Assembly (NCBI GenBank): GCA_021295935.1
Contig: JAGWBL010000041.1
Location: 1,732-10,989, forward strand
Source: Pseudomonadales bacterium
GTDB taxonomy: Bacteria > Pseudomonadota > Gammaproteobacteria > Pseudomonadales > Azotimanducaceae
Direction of reading: 5' to 3'
DNA length: 9,258 bases
Shown here: one piece after another, positions 1 to 6,241 of the stretch
Position numbering within the stretch: position 1 is the stretch's first letter
How the letters are laid out: every line of letters begins with the position of its first letter
Translations under genes and position numbers: made by a program
Notes under the pieces: generated by a model
What the model saw: only the letters and a program-made list of their open reading frames with translations
Databases searched by the model: none
What the model was told of the DNA's origin: nothing

Positions 1-580
1 GCTGCTCGCTGTAGCGGAGAAGCTGATCGATCGCCTCGGGAATCGCGTCCTTGACCTTGGGCGATTTGCACTCGATCACCACCACTGGAAGGCCGTTGAG
101 GAACAGCACGATGTCGGGGATGATGTGGTGCTCCGTGCCGAGGATGCGAACCTTGAACTGGCAGACCGCGATGTAGCGGTTGTTGTCGCTGTTCGAAAAG
201 TCCACGAAGCGGACGGTCGGACTTTTCTCGCCGCTCTGACGGTTCTCGCTGACGCTGGTGTTCTCCAGCAGGAGTTGGAACAGGTGCTTGTTGTTCTCCA
301 GCAATCCGGTGCTCGGGAAGCTTGCGGTGAGCTGCTTGACAACCTCCTCGCCCTGATCGACTTGGAGCCAGGGGTTGATGACTTGCAGCCGCTCGCGCAG
401 TACTGGTGCCATCACGACTTCGGTGAAGCTCTCCCGATGGGTGTTGGCGGGGGGCTGATTCATGTCCGAGACGTCGATGACTTCCCAACCCAAGCCCGCA
501 AGCTGGTCGAGCAGCGGCTTCTCGACATGGTTGCGTTCGTCCAGCTTGATGCGCTTCGGCGTTTTGCCCGGGGAACTCAT
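1..580 (-). CDS. hsdR: Type I restriction enzyme, HsdR subunit (N-terminal part, cut by window edge)
   Basis: This is the start of the motor and nuclease subunit of a type I R-M complex, which cuts unmodified DNA after ATP-driven translocation. I translated 193 codons from the ATG at 580-578; the frame stays open to base 1, so the C-terminal side, including the helicase domains, lies outside the window. The visible part is the HsdR N-terminal PD-(D/E)xK nuclease domain: LLLENTSV (about 104-111) and TVRFVDF (122-128), then IIPDIVLF with catalytic Asp156, VVVIECK with Glu170 and Lys172, and the downstream Gln of DQLLRYSEQ (185-193). The start is supported by an upstream in-frame stop at 610-608 and by a weak purine-rich site, AAAGAGAAG, 7 nt before the ATG. 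It is the last gene seen in the operon, 144 nt after the helicase stop, and is not translationally coupled to it. Codons favour G/C endings, as in hsdM. The family call is firm; integrity beyond residue 193 is unknown. Confidence 0.93.
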   Translation of the reverse strand, partial: MSSPGKTPKRIKLDERNHVEKPLLDQLAGLGWEVIDVSDMNQPPANTHRESFTEVVMAPVLRERLQVINPWLQVDQGEEVVKQLTASFPSTGLLENNKHLFQLLLENTSVSENRQSGEKSPTVRFVDFSNSDNNRYIAVCQFKVRILGTEHHIIPDIVLFLNGLPVVVIECKSPKVKDAIPEAIDQLLRYSEQ

Positions 581-724
581 TCTGAAACTTCTCTTTCGGG
601 CTTCTTGCTATCGCCGCTTTCCATATTCACAAGCGGAAACCAAACTGAGGAGCCGGGGTTCGAGTCTGATGCTCTCTCGCGGAAGACGGACGGCGTATGA
701 CGAGCGTGCTTCGATTCCCGGGTC
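581..724 (-). other. 144-nt spacer between the helicase gene and hsdR
   Basis: This is the only real intergenic gap inside the operon. I see no convincing promoter, no hairpin followed by a T-run, and no tRNA or mobile element. One unsupported minus-strand frame (780-577, starting at GTG inside hamB) crosses it and ends in an ATGA overlap with hsdR. Its composition (many Ser, Arg and Pro) and lack of recognisable motifs argue against a gene, although the ATGA ending matches the style of the operon. Confidence 0.5.
588..596 (-). promoter_or_regulatory. Weak ribosome binding site of hsdR
   Basis: The purine run AAAGAGAAG lies 7 nt upstream of the hsdR ATG. It is only a partial match to the anti-Shine-Dalgarno sequence. 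It matters because hsdR is the only gene in this operon with a real gap before it, so it needs its own initiation site. Confidence 0.4.
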
Positions 725-734
725 TCAAGACCCG
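719..734 (-). repeat. Perfect 6-bp inverted repeat overlapping the hamB stop codon
   Basis: On the minus strand the sequence reads CGGGTC-TTGA-GACCCG: a 6-bp GC-rich stem with a 4-nt loop that contains the hamB stop codon TGA. No T-run follows, so it is not a standard intrinsic terminator. It might slow ribosomes or mark an mRNA processing point between hamB and hsdR, but a stem this short could arise by chance. Confidence 0.35.
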
Positions 735-3700
735 CCCTCCATGATTGACCAGACCCGATGGTAGCTCGCCCCGCGCTCACCCATCGCCTTCGTCCACTCG
801 CTAACGTCGGCTGCTCGTAGCCGACCGCGAACCTGGTGAAGCGGCTCGTCTGCCTTGATCTCTAGACCTACCGCGAGCGCTGGCGCTGCCGTCCTGGGCA
901 CTCCCAGCAACCTGAGGGCGACGGCCTCGTCGCTGTTGACGCCGTAGTACACGCGAGCCGGCAGGTTGCGGAGATTGCGTTGCTCATCGGAAGACATCTC
1001 ATCGAGAGCATTTCCCAGCGTGAGCGATTGAAGCGCGGAGAGACCCCACGATGCAGATTGCGTTAACCTCCCGAACACGCTCTGGCAACACTTGGTCATT
1101 GCAGTGACGGGATCCGCTCCGGCTTCACCGCTCTCCTCCTCGCCGGGTTGGCTGAAGTAATCGGTAGCCATCTCGGTGAGCGGACGCCCCTGAACCCACG
1201 CGCAGATGATTCGGGCGAGCTTGTCTCCATCCGGGCTCGTTCCGCCGGTCACATCCTTGAGCGAATCTTGCAGCTCCGGCACCTGCAGGAGGAGTCCCAT
1301 CATCCTGCGAAGCTCGTCTCTGCGGCCGGAGAACAGCTCGGGCGTCCATACGTCGTCCGGCAGGTTTTCCTGACCAAGCCTTGCCAGAGTCGCATTGACC
1401 GACTCCCAGGAAAACCCCGTTGCATCGACGAGGCTCAGTGGCTTTCCCTTGATTCTCTCGGCATAGGCGTACACGCCTTGCACCAAACTGTCCGCCCATC
1501 CCTTGTGGCTCTTGCGCAGCGACTGGAAGCCGAGGGTGCCCCGAAGAACCTGCTCAACCTGCGCTGCGAATTGCTCGTGATTTCCGATCTGACGGTACGT
1601 GTGAGCCAGGTATTGGACAAAGGCGGACCAACCGGGTTGAGCCGACAGCGATTCCAACTGGAGCAGCGAACCGGTATTCGCCGCTGTCTGAACCATTTCG
1701 ATGAGCGTAGAGTTGAGCTCGCCTACTGAAGCATCGATGAACCGCTCAAGTACTTGTTGCTTAGCATCATCCTTGGCCGCAAGAGCGATAATCCCGAGGT
1801 CTCCCTGATCCACCCGACCCGCTCGTCCGGCAATGTTCCAGAAATCCTCGGGAGGCATGTCCTTTCGCCATGGAAACTCTCTAAGCGGGTACTGGTGGCT
1901 GGCAAACACGACACCTGACACCGGAAAATTTACACCTTGAGCAATGGTGGTAGTTGCGACCAAGACGCGCAGCCGATCGTTCTCGGTCAACCACTCCACG
2001 AGAGATCGTGTGTCCTCGGACATTCCCGCGTGATGAACGCCGACTCCATATTCGAGCAAGCTGGCCAGCGGAAAATCCTGGCCCATCTCGTCGATCAGAA
2101 ACCGTTGCACGTGTCGGACATCGTCATCCTCCAGCGTTCGCTTGTTCTCTTCAATTCTGAATGCGTCGGCGATCGGCCACGTTCGCCGCGGAGCGTCAGC
2201 GAGCAAAATGACCGTGCCACGCTTCCGAAGAATCTGTGCGGCTGTTGCTGCGATCCTGGGCGGCGAGTTCTTCACCGCAGACCAGGCCAATCCGAGCGGA
2301 CGCGGGTCACCGATGCCAATCTGTTCGGGGATGTCGAGGGTGTTGCGCGTCGTGTGTCGAGTGTGCAGGGACAAGCTGAACTCACCTCTACGATCGCCCT
2401 TGTTCACCCGGGCGATTGCCACCACGCGGTCGTTGGGGGTCCAATCGACGCCCAGGTCGATACTCTTGTTGCTGTCTGGCGACAGCCAGCCGGCGATCTC
2501 TGCGCCGTTGCGGATGAAAGGCGTCAACAAGAGGAACTGCGCGTAGCGGCACTCGCGGTTTATTGTCGCGAGAAGCAGCTCGAGCTTGAGTCCGCGGTTC
2601 TCGGAGGCCAGGCCGTGCGCCTCGTCCACAACGACCAGCGTGAGGGGACGGCCAATCTCGCCCTCCCATCCTCCGCGCAACATGAGGTCCAGCTTCTCAG
2701 GGGTGGTCACGAGAATTCGGAAATGCTGCGACGGGTCGGCCTCGGTTAGCATCCCCGCCTCAAGACCATCCACCTCCAGTGCCGGACTCACCTTTTCTAC
2801 GACGATTCCAAGGTACGAGAAATCGTGGCGGAGGCGCATTGTGAGCTGATTCACGAGTGCTCGCGTGGGAGCCAGATAGGCAACCCAACCGTTTTCCTGG
2901 TCAAACTGGTTCAGCGCCTGGAGGATGCGGAACTCGGCGATGAACGTCTTGCCGCTTGAAGTTGGCAGGCTGACTACGACCGATCGATGGCCAGAGCCGA
3001 GAAGTCCTTCTTCCCTAAGCGTCCGCCTTTGAGGCGGTAGCATCTCAAAGATCGGGCGCCTTCGGTCGCGAGCTGTCATCGACTGCACGAATTGCGTGAC
3101 CCTACTGTTCGCTGCGCGCGTCACCGTCCAGATGCTGTTGTCCACCATTACGCGCGCGGCCCGTGCAAGGAGTCGCGACATCGTCTCTTGCTCGACCAGT
3201 TGCCCGCGAGCCGACGCTCCGATAGCTCGGTCAAATTGCGCTTCAAGTTGCTGGCGAATGTCGTAGTGACCGTCGACCGAGCCTTGGCCGACGTAGTCGC
3301 CCAGAATCTCAGCCGCCTTCGCGAGATGGTACTGGGACATGAGTTCCCAAGCCGGTGCCGCATCCTCGCGAGCCTCGGCGTCTTTCAGGAACTCTGGTTC
3401 GATAGCTCGTTGTGCTTCGCGAATGGCGACGATTCTCTCTTGGACAGCGTCGAGATCGTTCCACCCTTTTTTTCGCAGGAGACGCAACCAGACGTCCAGG
3501 ACGGACGACCAAACTCGGACTCCCCAGTTGGCCGAATCCAACGAGAGCGCCGGAAGCCCGCGCTCCGTGACAATGCGACGGAAATCTGCCGAGCGATCAC
3601 CGAGCACCGCAATGCACCCCAACCGTACGAGCCATTGAGCTGCGGCAAGCGGCTCCTCCGGCCATGCCAGTGTTCTGGCGATCCGGAAGGTCTCCTCAGC

Positions 3701-3913
3701 AACATCCCGGAGTTCATCCACACGCCCCTCGTCATCCAGGATATCGAATAGCTGCAACTCAAGCGCATTCGTGACGAATTGGAGATCCCGGTCATCCGTT
3801 GCTTGAGAAGGTGAACCCAGAGCATTGGCGATCTTGCGTCGACTTACCTCTGTCGAAGTTTGGCGAAGCTGCTCCTCGCCAATTGCCGTTCGAAGCCAGT
3901 TTGCTGCTGTCAT
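725..3913 (-). CDS. hamB: HamB, Ski2-like superfamily 2 helicase of the Hachiman defence system
   Basis: This 1062-residue protein is the helicase partner of HamA. In Hachiman, HamB is an ATP-driven DNA helicase and sensor that holds and releases the HamA nuclease. Visible motifs, in order: motif I PTSSGKT (317-323), motif Ia APTRALVNQ (about 348-356), motif II VVVDEAHG (427-434), LLLTPFIRNG (461-470) where motif III lies, the Ski2-type VGVHHAGMS (624-632), motif V ATTTIAQGVNFP (653-664) and motif VI AGRAGR (695-700). A mostly helical N-terminal region (about 1-290) and a C-terminal region (about 730-1062) flank the two RecA lobes. Length and motif set fit HamB, and the gene is intact. The ATG overlaps the hamA stop by 4 nt (ATGA) and has no good ribosome binding site of its own, so its translation probably depends on ribosomes finishing hamA. 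The neighbouring DUF1837 gene supports Hachiman (or the related AbpAB) over other helicase defence systems. Confidence 0.88.
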   Translation of the reverse strand: MTAANWLRTAIGEEQLRQTSTEVSRRKIANALGSPSQATDDRDLQFVTNALELQLFDILDDEGRVDELRDVAEETFRIARTLAWPEEPLAAAQWLVRLGCIAVLGDRSADFRRIVTERGLPALSLDSANWGVRVWSSVLDVWLRLLRKKGWNDLDAVQERIVAIREAQRAIEPEFLKDAEAREDAAPAWELMSQYHLAKAAEILGDYVGQGSVDGHYDIRQQLEAQFDRAIGASARGQLVEQETMSRLLARAARVMVDNSIWTVTRAANSRVTQFVQSMTARDRRRPIFEMLPPQRRTLREEGLLGSGHRSVVVSLPTSSGKTFIAEFRILQALNQFDQENGWVAYLAPTRALVNQLTMRLRHDFSYLGIVVEKVSPALEVDGLEAGMLTEADPSQHFRILVTTPEKLDLMLRGGWEGEIGRPLTLVVVDEAHGLASENRGLKLELLLATINRECRYAQFLLLTPFIRNGAEIAGWLSPDSNKSIDLGVDWTPNDRVVAIARVNKGDRRGEFSLSLHTRHTTRNTLDIPEQIGIGDPRPLGLAWSAVKNSPPRIAATAAQILRKRGTVILLADAPRRTWPIADAFRIEENKRTLEDDDVRHVQRFLIDEMGQDFPLASLLEYGVGVHHAGMSEDTRSLVEWLTENDRLRVLVATTTIAQGVNFPVSGVVFASHQYPLREFPWRKDMPPEDFWNIAGRAGRVDQGDLGIIALAAKDDAKQQVLERFIDASVGELNSTLIEMVQTAANTGSLLQLESLSAQPGWSAFVQYLAHTYRQIGNHEQFAAQVEQVLRGTLGFQSLRKSHKGWADSLVQGVYAYAERIKGKPLSLVDATGFSWESVNATLARLGQENLPDDVWTPELFSGRRDELRRMMGLLLQVPELQDSLKDVTGGTSPDGDKLARIICAWVQGRPLTEMATDYFSQPGEEESGEAGADPVTAMTKCCQSVFGRLTQSASWGLSALQSLTLGNALDEMSSDEQRNLRNLPARVYYGVNSDEAVALRLLGVPRTAAPALAVGLEIKADEPLHQVRGRLRAADVSEWTKAMGERGASYHRVWSIMEGGS

Positions 3914-4305
3914 GGTGCACCCACATGAAGCAAGGCCGGCAAGTCGTCGATGGAGACAGGCAGATACCAGGCAGTAATTTCGATGCGTGTCGGGCTGCCA
4001 AGACTTTGGGCGAGAGTCTTGGCCCGGCCAGTCACGTCCAATTCATTGGGCTCCGTATCGCGAAGAAGTACCCCTACGAGAAAGATCTCCTTCCCAAGCG
4101 ACTGGACATAACGATGAACCGCAGCCTGATAGAGCGCCCGGTGTTCGTCAGATTCGCATCGCGCGCGAAGCCATTTCAGCAATGCGTGCTGGACATCGAG
4201 GCGAGTCGCTTCTTCCTTGAGCTGCCAAGCCATCCCCCCACTTCCATTCATCACGTTGGGAGGAGCGTTTGCATCTGAGGACGTCTTCACCTCTCCAAAG
4301 AGCAA
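3910..4305 (-). CDS. hamA: HamA (DUF1837) C-terminal portion, downstream of an internal stop
   Basis: This is the second half of the HamA nuclease, in the same frame as the first half and separated from it only by TGA at 4329-4327. The earliest alternative start after the stop is TTG at 4305-4303; the open frame itself begins at 4326. It carries the Glu-x-Lys half of the PD-(D/E)xK site in LLFGEVKTSSD (Glu141 and Lys143 in readthrough numbering), then GGMAWQL with a possible active-site Gln, and a conserved C-terminal stretch with VGVLLRDTEPNELD and AWYLPV. A Shine-Dalgarno-like AAGGAG comes directly after the stop, but 15 nt before the TTG, longer than ideal. The gene ends in an ATGA overlap with hamB. 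Without its N-terminal half, which holds the catalytic Asp, this fragment would not be an active nuclease alone. Readthrough would give a protein of about 267 residues, the usual HamA size. Confidence 0.8.
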   Translation of the reverse strand: MLFGEVKTSSDANAPPNVMNGSGGMAWQLKEEATRLDVQHALLKWLRARCESDEHRALYQAAVHRYVQSLGKEIFLVGVLLRDTEPNELDVTGRAKTLAQSLGSPTRIEITAWYLPVSIDDLPALLHVGAP

Positions 4306-4320
4306 GAGAACGGAATCGCC

Positions 4321-4329
4321 CTCCTTTCA
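4321..4329 (-). other. In-frame TGA inside hamA, followed directly by AAGGAG
   Basis: The minus strand reads GGC TTC TGA AAG GAG GGC GAT. Both sides are in the same frame and both are clearly HamA, so this is a single nonsense codon, not a frameshift. One transition would restore sense (CGA to TGA, or TGG to TGA). The AAGGAG just after the stop could recruit ribosomes for re-initiation, but no start codon lies at the usual spacing; the nearest in-frame candidate is TTG at 4305. I see no obvious selenocysteine-type hairpin. Confidence 0.85.
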
Positions 4330-4713
4330 GAAGCCTACCAGGTCCGCCCCCGGCAGACTTGCCCTTGGCGTGCGACGGTCGCGTACGAGATTCCAGGGCC
4401 AGCAGATTTCACGCGTCGCGTCGTCGGCAAGGACACACTCAGCCAGGGCTTCTCCGACAGCCCATGACTTTTCCCTGGGAACAGCGCGGAGGAGACTCTC
4501 CACGAACTCGGTGGCCATCCCCGTCGTGGCCATGCCACGCAACTCCGCCGCAAATTGGCCTTGGGCTTCGTCGTCATCCACCCGCGCCTTCACGCGGCTT
4601 GTCATGTAGGACTGGAATCGGCCCTTGTCCACGACGGCGCAACCGCTCCACCGCGCTGAGCCCATCGACCCCGAGTAGCGTATCTCCGGTGCAAGCGCGT
4701 CAACCATGGTCAT
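4327..4713 (-). CDS. hamA: HamA (DUF1837) N-terminal portion, ending at a premature stop
   Basis: This is the first 128 residues of the Hachiman nuclease HamA. Family-typical segments are AVGEALAECVL (85-95), WPWNLVRDRR (104-113) and SLPGADLVGF (119-128), the last giving the first catalytic Asp (Asp124) of the PD-(D/E)xK fold. The frame then meets TGA, and the Glu-x-Lys half follows in frame downstream. The start is well supported: ATG overlaps the upstream stop (ATGA), and a strong GGAGGGGG lies 4 nt before it. The stop removes about half the protein and would disable the nuclease unless it is read through, complemented by the restarted second half, or a sequencing error. The DUF1837 assignment rests on these motifs plus the adjacent hamB. 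Confidence 0.8.
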   Translation of the reverse strand: MTMVDALAPEIRYSGSMGSARWSGCAVVDKGRFQSYMTSRVKARVDDDEAQGQFAAELRGMATTGMATEFVESLLRAVPREKSWAVGEALAECVLADDATREICWPWNLVRDRRTPRASLPGADLVGF

Positions 4714-4958
4714 GCGTCCCCCTCCAAGTTGGCGAACGTGTCCGGATTGACGGTCAGCGCCTCAATGGTGCGCTTGCGGACCGCACTACCATCCTCCACA
4801 AGCAGGACAACTTGACTGCCAGTGAGCAGTTCCGTCGAGTTCGTCTGAACGTGCCGGCCTCCTGAAAAGTTCCTACAGCCAGTCATTGTCGTTATCAGGA
4901 CCGGAAAATTCGTCCGATGGATTGGGTCCATCTCGGTGTTCCCGGCGCGGGTACTCAT
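4710..4958 (-). CDS. Uncharacterised 82-residue protein between hsdS and hamA
   Basis: I do not recognise this protein. It is very likely a real gene: its ATG overlaps the hsdS stop (ATGA), AAGGGG lies 7 nt upstream, and its own stop overlaps the hamA ATG (ATGA), so it is locked into the coupled chain. There is no signal peptide, membrane span or Cys cluster. The middle alternates hydrophobic and polar residues with turn-like Gly positions (FPVLITTMTG, ELLTGSQVVLLVEDGSAV, KRTIEALTV at about 18-72), the look of a small beta-barrel. The pattern is loosely reminiscent of a translation-factor domain-2 barrel, but that is only an impression. Its codon use is mixed, like that of hamA and hamB, which suggests it travels with the Hachiman cassette. 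It could be a third component, a regulator or immunity factor, or a passenger. Confidence 0.7.
   Translation of the reverse strand: MSTRAGNTEMDPIHRTNFPVLITTMTGCRNFSGGRHVQTNSTELLTGSQVVLLVEDGSAVRKRTIEALTVNPDTFANLEGDA
4718..4725 (-). promoter_or_regulatory. Strong ribosome binding site of hamA
   Basis: GGAGGGGG lies 4 nt before the hamA ATG, within the last codons of the 82-residue gene. It is the best Shine-Dalgarno match at any junction in this operon and fixes the hamA start. Confidence 0.6.
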
Positions 4959-6241
4959 GCCGTCACCCCTTCGCGCTGTCCGAGCAGCGCCATGACGCGG
5001 CGCTTGCCTGTGAGCAGGTCCTGCATGAGACCGCGCTTCTCTGCTTGCAATTTTGCGGTCAGGCCTTGAAGTCGCTGGATGATCGATTGTTGCTCATCAA
5101 GTATGCTCACAATCAGCCGCTGTTCGTCCAGCGTTGGGAAACCTATCGAGGCTGCCTGAAGCTCATCCAAGTCAAATCGTTTGGTGCCATGCGTAGCTGT
5201 CGTAGCGAGCTTTAGGAACTGGTGGGAGTTTGACGAGAGCCAGTACGCGAGGTAGCGCCCCATGAAGTTCTGTTTGGGGGTAATCGCCTTCACGTCCTGA
5301 TTGAATGCTACCTCTGTCGTGGAGATTCCCACCGGGAACGTGTGCGCCAAGATCATCCCGCGAATGACAATGAACACCGTGCCGGTCGGCACTAGTCGTG
5401 CGCCGGCAGCGACGGCATCCTTGGTAATTGTGTCGATGCTCTCGCAAAGCTCGAACTGTTTCATGTCTTTCGGGCAGACCCACGGAACCCCTCCGCCCCA
5501 GAATCGCTGGACGGCCTTGGAGGGAGTCCCGCCGCTGTACCACTGGCCGCAGGCGCCGAATGGCACCGGATCCCACTCCACCGGAATCCGCCCGAGCGGG
5601 GAGTCCTTGAAATCGTGGGTCTGTTCCGAGCGGAGGTTGCCGTGTTCGTCGATGCCGCGTGTGAGCAGGTCCTGCATCAGGCCGGTCTTGATGCGCTTCT
5701 GCTTGGCGATGAGCGCCTCGGTCTGCTCGATCGCCCGGTCCACCGTCGAAAGCACCTCGGCGATCTTGGATTGCTCGGCTTTATCAATCGGCAAGACCAC
5801 CTCGGCCTTCGCAAGAGACTTTTTGGAAATCTCTGCGAAGGTTGTGCCTTCACCGAGTCGCTTCAGACGTGGGACGGTCGCAGTGACCGCGTAGTAGACG
5901 AACTCGGAGTGATATGAATTATGCAGTGCGATGCTCTTGCACCCTTGGTTAGTACAGAACGGCACGGTCGGGATCGCCACATAGCCGATTGGTGCTCGCG
6001 ATGACAAAACGATAGAACCTGGCGGCAGCAGTCGCGCAGAGCAGCTCCGAAGCCCTCGTTCCGTGATCAGCTTCGCCGAGTCGTGCAGGTAGGGAGTGTT
6101 CAGACGACTGAGATCAGTCGGCGTCACCCAAACCGTAGCTCCGTCCCAGAACTCTGTCCTCGAGGAGGAGGGTGTCGACCCGGAGCACAGTTCCCCAAGT
6201 TGGTCGAACCGCCGGCTTGTCCACCCACGCGGAAGCGTCAT
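4955..6241 (-). CDS. hsdS: Type I R-M specificity subunit HsdS
   Basis: HsdS (428 residues, complete) sets the DNA target of both methylation and restriction and is the scaffold for HsdM and HsdR. It has the usual two-repeat layout: recognition domain 1 (about 1-150, with GSTPSSSRTEFWDG and GEGTTFAEISKKSL), a central conserved helix (about 151-215, with EQSKIAEVLSTVDRAIEQTE and GLMQDLLTRGI), recognition domain 2 (about 216-365, opening with PLGRIPVEW and SGGTPSKA) and a distal conserved helix (about 366-428, with LDEQRLIVSILDEQQ and GLMQDLLTGKRRV). Its ATG overlaps the hsdM stop by ATGA, and its stop overlaps the next ATG the same way. The central helix uses mostly G/C-ending codons like hsdM, while the recognition domains use mixed codons, fitting domain exchange. 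The target sequence cannot be read from the protein here. Confidence 0.95.
   Translation of the reverse strand: MTLPRGWTSRRFDQLGELCSGSTPSSSRTEFWDGATVWVTPTDLSRLNTPYLHDSAKLITERGLRSCSARLLPPGSIVLSSRAPIGYVAIPTVPFCTNQGCKSIALHNSYHSEFVYYAVTATVPRLKRLGEGTTFAEISKKSLAKAEVVLPIDKAEQSKIAEVLSTVDRAIEQTEALIAKQKRIKTGLMQDLLTRGIDEHGNLRSEQTHDFKDSPLGRIPVEWDPVPFGACGQWYSGGTPSKAVQRFWGGGVPWVCPKDMKQFELCESIDTITKDAVAAGARLVPTGTVFIVIRGMILAHTFPVGISTTEVAFNQDVKAITPKQNFMGRYLAYWLSSNSHQFLKLATTATHGTKRFDLDELQAASIGFPTLDEQRLIVSILDEQQSIIQRLQGLTAKLQAEKRGLMQDLLTGKRRVMALLGQREGVTA
5009..5026 (-). repeat. 18-bp direct repeat in hsdS, distal copy
   Basis: The plus strand reads TGTGAGCAGGTCCTGCAT, identical to the copy at 5660-5677. It encodes MQDLLT of the distal conserved helix of HsdS. 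Identical conserved-region repeats of this kind are sites where hsdS genes can swap recognition domains by homologous recombination. Confidence 0.8.
5660..5677 (-). repeat. 18-bp direct repeat in hsdS, central copy
   Basis: This is identical to the copy at 5009-5026 and encodes MQDLLT at residues 189-194 in the central conserved helix. The two copies bracket the second recognition domain, so recombination between them, or with another hsdS, could delete or replace that domain. Confidence 0.8.

Noticed and set aside
76..342. An 88-codon minus-strand frame in the first 350 bases
   Set aside because: It is the wrong frame of hsdR. The correct frame, open from 580 to the window edge, gives clear HsdR nuclease-domain sequence; this one is Ser/Thr/Arg-rich shadow.
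645..690. tRNA-like GGTTCGAGTC in the spacer before hsdR
   Set aside because: It resembles a T-loop, but the flanking bases do not form a T-stem and no acceptor or anticodon arm can be built.
1937..2749. A 270-codon plus-strand open frame opposite hamB
   Set aside because: The minus strand here encodes HamB helicase sequence, including motif II and the following lobe; the plus frame has no motifs and no neighbouring genes on its strand.
4327..4329. TGA in hamA as a reassigned Trp or selenocysteine codon
   Set aside because: The other genes use TGA as a normal stop and TGG for Trp, and no obvious stem-loop follows the TGA. The family position gives no reason to expect selenocysteine.
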